Assembly: GCF_003149145.1 (NCBI RefSeq)
Contig: NZ_QGDQ01000009.1
Span: 62,001 to 126,000 of the forward strand
Direction: 5' to 3'
DNA: 64,000 bases
From: Quadrisphaera granulorum
GTDB lineage: Bacteria > Actinomycetota > Actinomycetes > Actinomycetales > Quadrisphaeraceae
Shown: piece by piece, positions 44,418-54,370 of the stretch
Layout of the letters: each line of letters starts with the position of its first letter
How positions within the stretch are numbered: position 1 is the stretch's first letter
Translations under genes and position numbers: made by a program
The notes under the pieces: model-generated
The model's database searches: none
What the model was told of the DNA's origin: nothing
What the model saw: only the letters and a program-made list of their open reading frames with translations

Positions 44418-45253
44418 CGCGTGACGGAAGTGGTGGGGGAGTGACGGGCGTCGCGGTGGTCTCGGCGCACCTCGATGACGCCGTGCTGTCGGCGAGCATC
44501 GAGGTGGCCACTGCCGACCGGGTGATCACCGTCTTCGCCGGCGTCCCGCCGGAGGGGACGCCGCCTGGCGGGTGGGACGTCCTCACCGGAGCGCCTGACG
44601 CCGCGGCCCGTGTCCGCGACCGGCACCGGGAGGACGACGCCGCCCTGGCCGCGCTGTCTCCGCAGGTGACGGCGTTGCGGTTGGGGGAGCTGGACCTGCA
44701 GCACCGCCCGTCGGGGGACCACAACGACGACGGCGCGGCGGGTGCTCCGCCGGTTCTCGCCGAGCTGGGCGCGGCGCTGGCCGACGCGGCACAGGGCTGC
44801 GGGCACCTGTACCTGCCCGCCGCCGTCGGGCAGCACCCCGACCACGTGAGCACGCACCGCGCGGGCTTCGTGGCGGCGCAGCGGCTCGGGGTCCCGGTGA
44901 CGCTGTACGCCGACGTCCCGTACAGCGTGCGGTGGGGGTGGCCGGAGTGCGTCACGGGCCAGCCCGACTCGCCGTTCCTGCGCTGCACCGCCGAGTGGGA
45001 CGAGTCGTTCGCCGCCACCGGCCTGGACCGCGAGCACTGGCGACTGCAGGTGCGGCGGCTCAGCGAGGAGCAGGTGGCCGCCAAGTCCGCGGCCCTGGAG
45101 TGCTACGCCTCGCAGATGCCCGCGCTCGACGCGGGGACCGCGCGCATCGTGACCCGCCCCGACGTGATGGCCTTCGAGGTGGTGTGGACGTGGGCCCTGG
45201 ATCGTCCGGTAACGCTGGCTGACGCTGGCGTCCCCATCGACGGGTCCTGCTGA
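44414..45253 (+). CDS. PIG-L family deacetylase
   Basis: A 279-residue zinc-dependent N-deacetylase of the MshB/PIG-L/LmbE family. VVSAHLDDAVLSASIEV is the A-H-x-D-D zinc motif at about residues 17-22, and LPAAVGQHPDHVSTHRAGF the H-P-D-H motif. Members remove acetyl from GlcNAc-containing molecules; archaeal diacetylchitobiose deacetylase is in the same family. ATG 44414 overlaps the kinase stop, so it is the last gene of the sugar operon. C-terminal residues (SAALECYASQMPAL) also fit the family. Confidence 0.88.
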   Translation: MTRDGSGGGVTGVAVVSAHLDDAVLSASIEVATADRVITVFAGVPPEGTPPGGWDVLTGAPDAAARVRDRHREDDAALAALSPQVTALRLGELDLQHRPSGDHNDDGAAGAPPVLAELGAALADAAQGCGHLYLPAAVGQHPDHVSTHRAGFVAAQRLGVPVTLYADVPYSVRWGWPECVTGQPDSPFLRCTAEWDESFAATGLDREHWRLQVRRLSEEQVAAKSAALECYASQMPALDAGTARIVTRPDVMAFEVVWTWALDRPVTLADAGVPIDGSC

Positions 45254-45581
45254 GGTGACGATGGACGTGCCCAAGCCGGCCTGAGCCGAACGCGCGCGGC
45301 TGGCTTCCCCGCGGGGAGGTGGCGCGCAGACGCTTGATCGTCGACGGTGGCGTGTACACCCGTCGAGCTGGGGACGCATCCTCCCGGTGGGGACGCACAG
45401 GCCCGGTCTTACGCGGTCCCAGGCGGGCTCGAACGTCCCCACCGGGCTTTAGCGTCCCCGGAAACGTGCAGAGCTTCCGTGATCGTGACCGAGAGGGTGG
45501 CGGACGCCCATGATCACGGACGAGGTGGCGCTGAGGTCCTCGATCGTGGCCGAGGGGGTGCGACGAAGCGGGTGAGGACGG
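45254..45581. repeat. Intergenic region with nested inverted repeats
   Basis: No gene is supported. GGGGACG (45370-45376) and CCCGGTGGGGACG (45383-45395) face CGTCCCCACCGGG (45434-45446) and CGTCCCC (45453-45459), a nested structure with a perfect 13-bp inner stem. TCCGTGATCGTG (from 45477) and CATGATCACGGA (45509-45520) are a further imperfect pair; the latter is the inverted copy of the dispersed motif. The first could serve as the terminator of the sugar operon. Confidence 0.5.
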
Positions 45582-45620
45582 CGAAGGGCGGGGACGGACC
45601 GCGTCCGTCCCCGCCCTTCG
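45582..45620 (-). terminator. rpsT terminator
   Basis: CGAAGGGCGGGGACGGAC (45582-45599) and its exact complement (45603-45620) form an 18-bp perfect stem with a 3-base loop, 25 bases after the rpsT stop. It is symmetric and may also stop transcription from the left. Confidence 0.75.
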
Positions 45621-45645
45621 TGCGGAGCTGTGAGCCGGAGCCGCC

Positions 45646-45909
45646 TCAGGAGGCGGAGTTCACGGCCTTCGCCAGGGCCGACTTGCGGTTGGCGGCCTGG
45701 TTGGAGTGGATGACACCCTTGGAGACGGCCTTGTCGAGCTTGCGGCCGGCGACGCGCAGGGCGCTGGAGGCCTTCTCGGCGTCACCGGCGGCGACGGCCT
45801 CGCGGACCTGGCGGACGGCCGTGCGCAGCTCCGACTTCACGGACTTGTTGCGCAGACGCGCAAGCTCGTTGGTGCGGATGCGCTTGATCTGGGACTTGAT
45901 GTTGGCCAC
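45646..45909 (-). CDS. rpsT: 30S ribosomal protein S20
   Basis: An 87-residue three-helix protein of the small subunit body: [74 protein letters not shown]. Length and the K-G-x-I-H-x-N-x-A-A-R-x-K-S-R/A motif are typical. GTG 45909 follows GGAGAGACC. Monocistronic, with a strong terminator. Confidence 0.97.
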   Translation of the reverse strand: MANIKSQIKRIRTNELARLRNKSVKSELRTAVRQVREAVAAGDAEKASSALRVAGRKLDKAVSKGVIHSNQAANRKSALAKAVNSAS

Positions 45910-46131
45910 GGGCCGGTCTCTCCGTCGCTTCTGGGGTGTCTGGTCGAAAAACCTGGGCAGTGCTGGTGGCGTCTCCGCCGAAGCTCTCGCGCAGCCCCGC
46001 CGCATGTGGGTGGTGCGCACGCAGCCACCCAGGTTACCAGTGCCTGGAGGGCGTTCGCGCACGGCGAGATCCAGACCAAGACTTGCCTGTCGGTGTGCCC
46101 GCGGGGCTCCCGTCTCGGTACCGTCCGCACC

Positions 46132-47823
46132 ATGGACCTGGGGTCGTCGCTGAGCAGTAGTGGCGGTGCTGGCACGCGGAGCGCGGGGGTGGTTGACGAG
46201 GTGTCCGGCGGGCTCTTCGACGGCTACGGCGCTGCTTCGGCGGCCAGCGGCGCATGGGACGAGATGTTCACCGCCGACGGCGCCGTGCGCGAGTCCAGTG
46301 CGCATGTGCACGCAGCGCTGGCCAGCACGGCGGTGCGCGACCTGCGCGGTCGGGCGGACGCGCTGGCCACCTCCTACACCGACAAGGGCATCACCTTCGC
46401 CGTCGGTGGAGAGGAGCGCCCCTTCCCCCTCGACGTGGTGCCCCGCGTGGTCAGCGCGCAGGAGTGGGCCGTGGTCGAGGTCGGCGTCGCCCAGCGGGTC
46501 CGCGCCCTCGAGGCGTTCCTCGCCGACGCGTACGGCCCGATGCGCGCCGTGGAGGACGGCGTCGTCCCGCGCGGTGTCATCACCTCCTCCTCGCACTTCC
46601 ACCGCGTGGTGGCCGGCATCGAACCGCCCAACGGGGTGCGGGTGCACGTGGCCGGGGTCGACCTCATCCGTGACGCGGAGGGCGTCTTCCGGGTCCTGGA
46701 GGACAACGTCCGCGTGCCGTCGGGCGTTAGCTACGTGCTCACCAACCGCACGGCGATGGCGGGCGCCATGCCCGAGGCGTTCAGCGACCAGCGGATCCGC
46801 CCGGTCTCGGCGTACCCGCGCCGGCTGCTGGCCGCGCTGCGCGCCGCGGCGCCCGTGGGCATCGAAGACCCGACCGTCGTCGTCCTGACCCCCGGGGTCT
46901 ACAACAGCGCCTACTTCGAGCACGCGCTGCTGGCGCGCAGCATGGGCATCGAGCTGGTCGAAGGGCGTGACCTCGTCTGCCGCGGCGGCCGGCTGCACAT
47001 GCGCACCACCGCGGGCCTGCGGCCCGTCCACGTGGTCTACCGACGCGTAGACGACGAGTACATCGACCCGGTGCACTTCCGCGCCGACTCGATGCTCGGG
47101 TGCCCGGGCCTGCTGAACGCGGCCCGCGCGGGCAACGTCACCATCGCCAACGGCATCGGCAACGGCGTCGCCGACGACAAGCTGCTCTACACGTACGTGC
47201 CCGACCTGGTGCGCTACTACCTCAGCGAGGAGCCCGTGCTCCCCAACGTGCCCACGTGGCGCCTGGAGGAGCCCGAGGCCCGCGAGGAGGTCTTCGACAG
47301 GCTCGCGGAGCTGGTGGTCAAGCCCGTCGACGGCTCCGGCGGCAAGGGCATCGTCATCGGCCCGGCCGCCAGCCCCGCCCAGCTGGAGAAGCTGCGCGAG
47401 ACCGTGAGCGCCGACCCCCGCGGGTGGATCGCCCAGCCGGTGGTGCGCCTGTCGACGGTGCCCACCCTCGTCGGTGACCGCGTGGCCCCGCGCCACGTGG
47501 ACCTGCGGCCCTTCGCCGTCAACGACGGCTCCCGCGTGTGGGTACTGCCGGGCGGACTGACCCGCGTGGCGCTGCCCGAGGGAGAGCTGGTGGTCAACTC
47601 CTCCCAGGGCGGTGGCAGCAAGGACACCTGGGTGCTCGCGGACGACCGCCCCGAGGAGCAGGCGCCGACGCGAGCGCGCGCCGCCGCCATCACGACGCTG
47701 CCGAGTGCTCCACCGGACCGGGGGCCGGGAGTCGCCGGCGCCGCTGACGTCAGGGACCAGCAGCAACAGCAACAGCAGCAGCAGGCCCAGCAGGCCCGGA
47801 CAGGGGAGGAGCGGCCGTGCTGA
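46132..47823 (+). CDS. Circularly permuted ATP-grasp protein (CP_ATPgrasp, DUF404/407)
   Basis: A 563-residue enzyme of the permuted ATP-grasp group, predicted to form amide or peptide bonds. Family landmarks are [104 protein letters not shown] and the glycine-rich loop [17 protein letters not shown]. After residue about 490 follow a Pro/Ala tail and an unusual run of nine Gln (near residue 545). First gene of a conserved trio with the alpha-E and transglutaminase genes, overlapping the next by seven bases. ATG 46132 is used; upstream in-frame starts lie in antisense rpsT. Confidence 0.9.
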   Translation: MDLGSSLSSSGGAGTRSAGVVDEVSGGLFDGYGAASAASGAWDEMFTADGAVRESSAHVHAALASTAVRDLRGRADALATSYTDKGITFAVGGEERPFPLDVVPRVVSAQEWAVVEVGVAQRVRALEAFLADAYGPMRAVEDGVVPRGVITSSSHFHRVVAGIEPPNGVRVHVAGVDLIRDAEGVFRVLEDNVRVPSGVSYVLTNRTAMAGAMPEAFSDQRIRPVSAYPRRLLAALRAAAPVGIEDPTVVVLTPGVYNSAYFEHALLARSMGIELVEGRDLVCRGGRLHMRTTAGLRPVHVVYRRVDDEYIDPVHFRADSMLGCPGLLNAARAGNVTIANGIGNGVADDKLLYTYVPDLVRYYLSEEPVLPNVPTWRLEEPEAREEVFDRLAELVVKPVDGSGGKGIVIGPAASPAQLEKLRETVSADPRGWIAQPVVRLSTVPTLVGDRVAPRHVDLRPFAVNDGSRVWVLPGGLTRVALPEGELVVNSSQGGGSKDTWVLADDRPEEQAPTRARAAAITTLPSAPPDRGPGVAGAADVRDQQQQQQQQQAQQARTGEERPC

Positions 47824-48764
47824 GCCGGATCGCGGAGGCGCTGTTCTGGATCGGGCGCTACGTCGAGCGCGCCGAAGACACCGCCCGCCTGCTCGACGTG
47901 CAGCTGCAGCTGCTCGTCGAAGACCCCTGGCTCGACGAGCAGACCGCCTGCGCGAACCTCCTCGCCGTCATGGGTGCCCCGATGGAGGTCTCCGAGGACG
48001 GTTCCGTGCCCCCGGCTGACCGGCGCACGGTGCTGGAGAGGCTCGGGTACGACCCGTTCTCCAGCGCCTCGATCGTCGCGTCCATCGGCGGCGCCCGCGA
48101 GAACGCCCGCCGGGCCCGCGAGACCGTCTCCACGGAGATGTGGGAGGTGCTCAACACCGCCTACAACGCCGTGCCCTCGGGCCGCTGGCGCGCGGTGAGC
48201 CCGCACACCTTCTTCGCGTGGGTGCGCGACCGCACCTCCACCGTCACCGGCATCGCCGACTCCACCATGAGTCGCGACGACGGCTGGCTGTTCCTCACCC
48301 TCGGCCGCAGCATCGAGCGCGCCGACATGACCGCCCGTCTCATCACGTCCACCGCGAGCCTGGGCGGTCCCGCCAGCCGCTGGCCGTCGCTCCTGCGCGC
48401 CTGCGGTGCCCACGAGACCTTCCTGCGGACCTACCGCGGCCTGGAGGACGAGACGGAGGCCGCGGAGTTCCTCCTGCTCGACAGGCTGTTCCCGCGCTCC
48501 ATCGTCCACGCCCTCGCGCAGGCGGAGAAGTGCCTGGCGGACCTGGAGTCGAGCGGGCAGCGAGCGGGTGTCTTCGACGAGGCGCAGCGGCGCCTGGGCC
48601 GGGCCCGCGCGGAGCTGGAGTACCGCCCGTTCGCCGACGTCCTGGCGCACCTGCCCGACGAGATGGAGCGCGTGCAGCGCACGTGCTCGGCCGCCTCCGA
48701 CGCGGTGACCCGTCGGTACTTCTCCAGCGCCGAGGCGCTGACCTGGGTGGGGGGCATGTCATGA
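47817..48764 (+). CDS. Alpha-E domain protein (DUF403)
   Basis: A 315-residue, almost wholly helical protein: [28 protein letters not shown] at the start, [47 protein letters not shown] and [38 protein letters not shown]. The repeated R-x-x-E-R-A-D/E motif is the family mark. It always travels with the permuted ATP-grasp protein; its chemistry is unproven and it may be a scaffold or amino-donor handler. The GTG start overlaps the ATP-grasp stop, and its own stop overlaps the next start. Confidence 0.9.
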   Translation: MLSRIAEALFWIGRYVERAEDTARLLDVQLQLLVEDPWLDEQTACANLLAVMGAPMEVSEDGSVPPADRRTVLERLGYDPFSSASIVASIGGARENARRARETVSTEMWEVLNTAYNAVPSGRWRAVSPHTFFAWVRDRTSTVTGIADSTMSRDDGWLFLTLGRSIERADMTARLITSTASLGGPASRWPSLLRACGAHETFLRTYRGLEDETEAAEFLLLDRLFPRSIVHALAQAEKCLADLESSGQRAGVFDEAQRRLGRARAELEYRPFADVLAHLPDEMERVQRTCSAASDAVTRRYFSSAEALTWVGGMS

Positions 48765-49606
48765 GTTCGCGGCTGCGCATCGCGCACCACACCGGCTACC
48801 GGTACGGCGCGCCGGTCACCAGCTCCTACAACGAGGTGCGGGTGGCTCCCATGACCACCCCGGAGCAGACGGCGCTGCGCACCCGCCTCGAGGTGCGCCC
48901 GGCGCCCTGGCAGCACGTCTACCACGACTACTGGGGATCCCAGGTCACGGTCTTCGAGGTGCACGAACCGCACTCCGAGCTCGCCGTCACCGCCACCTCC
49001 ACGGTCGAGGTGGACCGGCCCAGCACCCCGCCCCCGGGCGGCGGCTGGGACGTGCTGCGCGACCCCCGCACCAGCGACGAGCTGATCGAGCTGCTCACGT
49101 GCTCTCCGGCCACGGCTCCGCCGCCGGAACTCGTCGAGCGCGTCACGGCCTTGGTCGACGCGGGCGCCAGCCCCGACGACCTCGCCGCCGAGGTGTGCTC
49201 GCAGCTGCACCGCGAGATCCGCTACGTGCCGGGCGCCACGGGAGTGCACTCGCACGCCGCCGACGCCTGGGGTGAGCGCGCCGGTGTCTGCCAGGACTTC
49301 GCCCACCTCGCCCTGGGGGCGCTGCGGACGGCGGGCATTCCCGCGCGCTACGTCTCCGGGTACCTCCACCCCGACCCGACCGCCCCCATCGGCGCCACCG
49401 TCACCGGAGAGTCGCACGCGTGGGTGGAGTGGTGGACCGGCGAGTGGTTCAGCTGGGACCCCACCAACGACGTCGCCCCGGGAGACCGTCACGTCATCGT
49501 GGCGCGCGGCCGGGAGTACTCCGACGTGCCGCCCCTCAAGGGTGTCTACGCGGGAGGCGCGCCCTCGGAGATGGTCGTCAAGGTGGACATCACGCGTCTG
49601 GCGTGA
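48761..49606 (+). CDS. Transglutaminase-like cysteine protease/amidase family protein
   Basis: A 281-residue protein. LRIAHHTGYRYGAPVTSSYNEVRVAPM is the N-terminal beta domain (Bact_transglu_N), GERAGVCQDFAHLALGALRTAGIPARYVSGY the catalytic Cys region, ESHAWVEWWTGEWFSWDPTND the catalytic His and Asp. Members of this neighbourhood are thought to cleave or form isopeptide bonds in a small peptide product made by the ATP-grasp partner. No signal peptide. Its last 17 bases overlap the convergent synthetase gene. Confidence 0.92.
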   Translation: MSSRLRIAHHTGYRYGAPVTSSYNEVRVAPMTTPEQTALRTRLEVRPAPWQHVYHDYWGSQVTVFEVHEPHSELAVTATSTVEVDRPSTPPPGGGWDVLRDPRTSDELIELLTCSPATAPPPELVERVTALVDAGASPDDLAAEVCSQLHREIRYVPGATGVHSHAADAWGERAGVCQDFAHLALGALRTAGIPARYVSGYLHPDPTAPIGATVTGESHAWVEWWTGEWFSWDPTNDVAPGDRHVIVARGREYSDVPPLKGVYAGGAPSEMVVKVDITRLA

Positions 49607-52460
49607 GCCGGGTCCGCACGCCGCCGTCGTCGTCCTCGTCGCGGAGAGCGACGGGGACGACGACGGCGGCACCCTTCACCGCGGTCTCGGCTTCCGCAGC
49701 CAGCGCCGCCGCGACCCGCGCCACGTGGGGTGGTCGCAACACCGATGCGTGGGTCGCGGGCAGGGTCTGAGTCACCACCTCACCCGTCAGCAGACCGTCC
49801 CAGGCACACGGTCCGTCGGGGTTGAGGTGACTGCGGAACACCAGGGTCCGCCCTGACCAGGGGCGGCGCCGGTGCAGCTGCGAGGTCCGCACCGCCAGTG
49901 CCTCGAGCTGCGGGGCGTCCAACGCGCCACGGCGCACTCCCAGCGTGCTGGCGAGCGCCGTCACGGCGGCGATCCGTCCGCCCCAGCGCTGGCCCACGTC
50001 GACCCTCGGGCCGCCGTCGATCGCGGGGACGGGGATACCGCCGGGCAGCTGACCCCGCAGCACGGCCCGTGGCCCGCGCGGCGCGTACGTGTCGAGCAGC
50101 GTCACGGACACCACCTGCTCGCCGGCCATCGTGAGCAGGCGCGCCACCTCGAGCGCCACGAGGCCGCCCATGGAATGACCGGCGACGACGTACGGCCCTC
50201 GCGGCTGCAGCGACCGCACCGCGGCCAGGTGGCGGCGGGCGGCGCGGCTGACCGACCAGTCGGGCGCCTCGCCGTCCTCCAGCCCGTGCGGCTGGTAGGC
50301 GACGAGCGGCTGCGACGGCCCGAGCGCTTCGGCGAGTCCCAGGAACGACAGGCCACTCGCGCCCGCCCCGGCGAAGCAGTGCAGCAGCGGGCGGCTGGGC
50401 GCCCGCTCCGGAGGGGTCAGGAGGACGACGCTGGCGGGCAGGTCCGGCCGGTCCCTGCGGGCTCCAGGCCTGAAGACCCCAGGGCTGCAGGTTCCTGCGC
50501 CCGCTGCTGCCGCGGCGACCACCTCGGCCAGCTCCCGCACCGTCGGGGCCTCGGCGACGTCGGAGGCCACCAGCGCCGCGCCCTGCTCGACACGCAGCAC
50601 CGTGAGCAGCTCCTGCACGGCAAGGGAGTCACCGCCGAGAGAGGTGAACCTGTCGTCGCGGCCGATCGCCTCGAGGCCCAGCACCCGCCCCCAGGCCGCG
50701 GCCACCGCCTCCTCCCACCGGCCCACGGGCGGCTGCCGTGGCGGGCGCCGGGGGACGGGCAGCGCGGCCCGGTCCACCTTGCCGCGCTCGGTGCGCGGCA
50801 ACTCGGCCAGGAGGACCACCTCGGCGGGCACCATCCACTCGGGGAGCCGCTCGAGCATCCGCCGCCGCAGGGCCGCGGGGGAGGGGCAGCGCACGTCGGG
50901 GGCGACCGCCGCGTAGGCCACCAGCTGCGTGGGGCCCTCGTCGGTGCACCGCACCGCGACGACGACCGCGTCGGTCACGCCCTCCTGCCCGCGGAGCGCC
51001 TGCTCCACCTCCACCGGTTCCACGAGGTAGCCGCGCACCTTCACGGCGTCGTCGGCGCGACCCCGCAGCTGCAGCGCGCCGTCGGCGCCGATGCGCGCCA
51101 GGTCGGACGTGCGGAACACCGCCCACCCGTCGGGGTCGGTCGAGAAGCCCCCTGCGGTCCCGGCGGCGGGTGGGCTCCCGGCAGAACTCCCGAGGTAGCC
51201 GCTCGCGAGCACCGCCGATCGGACCTGCAGCACGCCCGTGGTGCCTGCCGCGACGGGGACGCCGTCGTCGTCGACGACCTCCAGCACCACCCCCGGCAGC
51301 GCCCGACCGGGCGGGACGGCACCGGCGGGCACGTCGTCGTCGGGACCGATCACCTCCGCGGCCGTGTGCCAGGTCTCCGAGGAGCCCAGGCAGTTGGCCA
51401 CCGTGACATGCCGCCCCAGCTGCTCGCGCGCCCGCGTGACGTCCGCCCCCTGCAGCGGCTCCCCACCGCAGACGACGCGGCGCAGGTCGGGCAGGGGTGA
51501 GCGGGTGGCACCGCACAGCCCCCGCAGCAGCGACGGCGTCACCCACGTGCTCTGCACGCCCTGCTCCCGGAGGAACGCCACGAGCGCCTCCGCGCCGCGC
51601 TCACGGGCGTCCATGACGTGCAGTGAGGCGCCCCCGAGCAGACCGGCGAACAGCAGCGTCTGCCCCATGGCGAAGGCCGGCGGAGCGAGCACCCCGAGCC
51701 GGGAGCCCGGCTCGGCGCCGAGCAGGTCGAGGCCGGTGAGCGCCCCGTCGACCACCTTGGCGTGCGACAGCACCACGGCCTTGGGGGTGCCGGTGGATCC
51801 CGAGGTGACGACGACGGACGCGGCGTCGCGACGCGCGGGGCGCGGGCGCTCCGCCTGCCACCGTTGCAGGGCGTGCTGCCCAGCTCTCTGCCCGGCCCGT
51901 TGCCCGGCTTCCCGCTCGGTCCCCTGGTCGCTCGGACCATCGAGGACGACGACCCGATCCGCCCCCACCAGGTCCGCGGCGGTGTTGGCGTGCGCGGCGT
52001 CGGCTACACACGCGATCGCCCCGGTGAGCTCGACCACCGCACGCAGGCGCGCGGTGGGCACCCCAGGGTCGAGGAGGACGAGAGGGCGGCCCGACAGGAC
52101 GACGGCGACCGTCGCGACGGCCACGTCCACACTGCCCGCCGTGAGGGCGGCCACCGGCGCGCAGGGCAGCCCCGCGACCGACAGTTCGGCCGTGTTCTCG
52201 GCTCGTACGGCCTCGACGGAAGCTCCGATCCGCTCCACGAGCGCCGACCACGCGGTGGCGCCCGCCTCGAGCAGCTGCTCCCAGCTGAGGCTGCGGTCGA
52301 CGTCCGCCACTGCCAGCTCGCGCCTGCCCTGCCGGGCGGCGCGCAACAGCGCATCGACGACGGAGTCGTCGCCGCCTCGGGGGAGCGGCGGGGTGCAGGA
52401 GATCACAGCGGCTCCAGGGTGGACCGTCGGCTCGTGGGGTCGTCGTGCGAAGGAGAGCAT
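49590..52460 (-). CDS. Stand-alone adenylation-carrier-thioesterase protein (NRPS-like)
   Basis: A 956-residue three-domain protein. The adenylation domain has VVVTSGSTGTPKAVVLSH (A3, about 217-234), NCLGSSETWHTAAEV (A5), FRTSDLARIGADGALQLRGR (A7) and DDAVKVRGYLVEPVEVEQAL (A8), with the A10 Lys at 561 in LPRTERGKVDRAALP. The carrier domain has FTSLGGDSLAVQELL with pantetheine Ser 612. The thioesterase has GHSMGG (761-766) and a late His in PATHASVL. There is no condensation or reductase domain. Similar A-T-TE proteins dimerise aryl-pyruvates to furanones or quinones, or release a single activated acid. ATG 52460. No phosphopantetheinyl transferase is nearby. Confidence 0.85.
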   Translation of the reverse strand: MLSFARRPHEPTVHPGAAVISCTPPLPRGGDDSVVDALLRAARQGRRELAVADVDRSLSWEQLLEAGATAWSALVERIGASVEAVRAENTAELSVAGLPCAPVAALTAGSVDVAVATVAVVLSGRPLVLLDPGVPTARLRAVVELTGAIACVADAAHANTAADLVGADRVVVLDGPSDQGTEREAGQRAGQRAGQHALQRWQAERPRPARRDAASVVVTSGSTGTPKAVVLSHAKVVDGALTGLDLLGAEPGSRLGVLAPPAFAMGQTLLFAGLLGGASLHVMDARERGAEALVAFLREQGVQSTWVTPSLLRGLCGATRSPLPDLRRVVCGGEPLQGADVTRAREQLGRHVTVANCLGSSETWHTAAEVIGPDDDVPAGAVPPGRALPGVVLEVVDDDGVPVAAGTTGVLQVRSAVLASGYLGSSAGSPPAAGTAGGFSTDPDGWAVFRTSDLARIGADGALQLRGRADDAVKVRGYLVEPVEVEQALRGQEGVTDAVVVAVRCTDEGPTQLVAYAAVAPDVRCPSPAALRRRMLERLPEWMVPAEVVLLAELPRTERGKVDRAALPVPRRPPRQPPVGRWEEAVAAAWGRVLGLEAIGRDDRFTSLGGDSLAVQELLTVLRVEQGAALVASDVAEAPTVRELAEVVAAAAAGAGTCSPGVFRPGARRDRPDLPASVVLLTPPERAPSRPLLHCFAGAGASGLSFLGLAEALGPSQPLVAYQPHGLEDGEAPDWSVSRAARRHLAAVRSLQPRGPYVVAGHSMGGLVALEVARLLTMAGEQVVSVTLLDTYAPRGPRAVLRGQLPGGIPVPAIDGGPRVDVGQRWGGRIAAVTALASTLGVRRGALDAPQLEALAVRTSQLHRRRPWSGRTLVFRSHLNPDGPCAWDGLLTGEVVTQTLPATHASVLRPPHVARVAAALAAEAETAVKGAAVVVPVALRDEDDDGGVRTRLTPDA

Positions 52461-52552
52461 CCCCCCGACGAGCGTCCCAGCGGCGGCCGCACTGCTGGTT
52501 CACCACGTCACCCGATCAGCCGATGGGCAGCCGACCCACCGTCAACCGGCCT

Positions 52553-54370
52553 TCACCCGGCCGTGGGCAGCAGTTTCGGCGGGGTGCGCGCGTCGACGGC
52601 GGCCTCGAATGCCGCGGCGTAGCCGAGCACATCGACGTCGTCCCACTGGGCGCCCGTGAAGGTGATGCCGATGGGCAGCACGTCGGCGGGGCCGGCGAAC
52701 CCGGCCGGCACGGTGACGGCCGGGTAGCCGGCGACGGCGGCCGGTGTCGAGCTGGCGTACACGAAGGCGGGCGGCTCGCCGTCACGGTTCTGATAGCTGA
52801 TGAGGTCCGGTGGTGTGTTCGTCAGCGAGACGATGGCGGCCAGGTCGTCGTCGGCGCCGGGTCCCTGGGCGAGCACGGTGTCGATGGCGGCGCGCGCCAG
52901 CCGCCGGGCGTCCGCGCGGGCCGTGGCGATCTGCGGGGAGTCCGCGCGCGGGCCGGAGGCGGCGGAGGTGAAGGTCTCCTGGCCGAACAGCGACAGTTCG
53001 ACCGGGTCGGCGATGTTGAACGCGATGAGGTCGTCGAGGGTCTTCGGCTGCGCTGCGCCAGTGGCCTCCGGGGCGAGGCCGCCCAGGTAGGCGTCGACGT
53101 CGCGCTCGAACTCGGGCCCCAGCGCGAGGCCCTCACCGGCGCCCACGGCGTCCTGGTCGGGCAGCTGCACCGGCACGAGCGTGGCGCCGGCCTTCTGCAG
53201 CGCCGCCACGGCCGAGGCGTAGACGGCCTCGGTGCGGTCGTCGACGGCGGCGGACTGCTCCGGCGTCAGCGTCCAGTACCCGAACCGCTCCCCGGACAGC
53301 GACGGCCCGTTGCCCTCCACCACGCGCCCGAACGACGTGTCGACGTCGGCGGGTCGCTCGAGGGTCGCCGGGTCGGCAGCGTCCGTGCCGTCGAGCGCCT
53401 CCATGGCCAGCGCCGCATCGACGGCGTGCCGTGCCAGCGGGCCGGCCGTGTCCTGCTCCAGCGACAGCGGCACCACGCCGGTTCGGCTGACCATGCCCAG
53501 CGTGGGCTTGACGCCGACCAGGCCGTTGGTGGCCGCCGGGCACACGATCGACCCGTCGGTCTCGGTGCCGATGGCCAGCTGCGCCAGCGACGCCGCCACG
53601 CCCGCCCCGGAGCCGGAGGAGGAGCCGCACGGGTCCCTGTCGAGCGCGTACGGGTTGCGGGTCTGCCCGCCCACCCCGCTCCAGCCGCTGGTGGACGACG
53701 TCGAGCGGAAGTTGGCCCACTCCGACAGGTTCGCCTTGCCGAGGACGACGGCGCCCGCCGCGCGCAGCTGCGCCACGAGCGAGGCGTCGGGCGCGAGGTT
53801 GCCCAGCAGCGCCCGGGAGCCCGCCGTGGTGGGCAGCCCGGCGGACCCGATGTTGTCCTTGAGGAGCACCGGAACGCCCTCCAGCGGGCTCCGGGCGCCG
53901 TGGGCGGCGCGGTGCGCGTCACTGGCGCGGGCCTGCTCGAGCGCGGTCGGGTCCAGCGCGAGGACGGCGCCGACCTGCGGGTCGACGTCGTGGATGCGCT
54001 GCAGGTACGCGGCGGTCAGGCCCTCGGCCGTCAGCCCCCCGCGTCCGATGCGCTCCTGCAGCTCCGGGACGGTCAGCGGGTCGAGGTCGAGCTGGGGCAC
54101 CTGCAGCCCCGCTGCCCGGGCCGCGGCGAGCAGCTCTGCGGCCTGTGCCGGGGCGGCGGTGCCGGTCTTGGCGGGATCCGCCGCGGTGGGGCCTCCGGCG
54201 GCGCCCGCGGCTCCCACGCCCGCGGGCCCGGCGGCCTCGACGTCTGCGGCCGGCGGAGCGGTCGGGTCGAGGTCGGCGGCGGACGCGGTCAGCGCGCCCG
54301 CGGGCATGATCAGCACGGCGGCCAGCGCCGAAGCTGCGGCGCGGGGTGCTCGGCGGGCGGAACGTGACAC
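52553..54370 (-). CDS. Secreted amidase (amidase signature family)
   Basis: A 605-residue enzyme with a signal peptide ([34 protein letters not shown]) and an Ala/Gly/Pro linker. The catalytic Ser-cisSer-Lys triad is present: K171 in [16 protein letters not shown], the Gly/Ser loop [15 protein letters not shown] (about 248-260) and S274 in [13 protein letters not shown]. It hydrolyses an amide; similar actinobacterial proteins are annotated as peptide or aryl amidases. The end (PVAITVPAG-like [26 protein letters not shown]) is the family's C-terminal part. GTG 54370 follows GGGAGG. Probably monocistronic; 92 bases from the NRPS-like gene, which is downstream on the same strand, so a joint transcript is possible. 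Confidence 0.87.
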   Translation of the reverse strand: MSRSARRAPRAAASALAAVLIMPAGALTASAADLDPTAPPAADVEAAGPAGVGAAGAAGGPTAADPAKTGTAAPAQAAELLAAARAAGLQVPQLDLDPLTVPELQERIGRGGLTAEGLTAAYLQRIHDVDPQVGAVLALDPTALEQARASDAHRAAHGARSPLEGVPVLLKDNIGSAGLPTTAGSRALLGNLAPDASLVAQLRAAGAVVLGKANLSEWANFRSTSSTSGWSGVGGQTRNPYALDRDPCGSSSGSGAGVAASLAQLAIGTETDGSIVCPAATNGLVGVKPTLGMVSRTGVVPLSLEQDTAGPLARHAVDAALAMEALDGTDAADPATLERPADVDTSFGRVVEGNGPSLSGERFGYWTLTPEQSAAVDDRTEAVYASAVAALQKAGATLVPVQLPDQDAVGAGEGLALGPEFERDVDAYLGGLAPEATGAAQPKTLDDLIAFNIADPVELSLFGQETFTSAASGPRADSPQIATARADARRLARAAIDTVLAQGPGADDDLAAIVSLTNTPPDLISYQNRDGEPPAFVYASSTPAAVAGYPAVTVPAGFAGPADVLPIGITFTGAQWDDVDVLGYAAAFEAAVDARTPPKLLPTAG

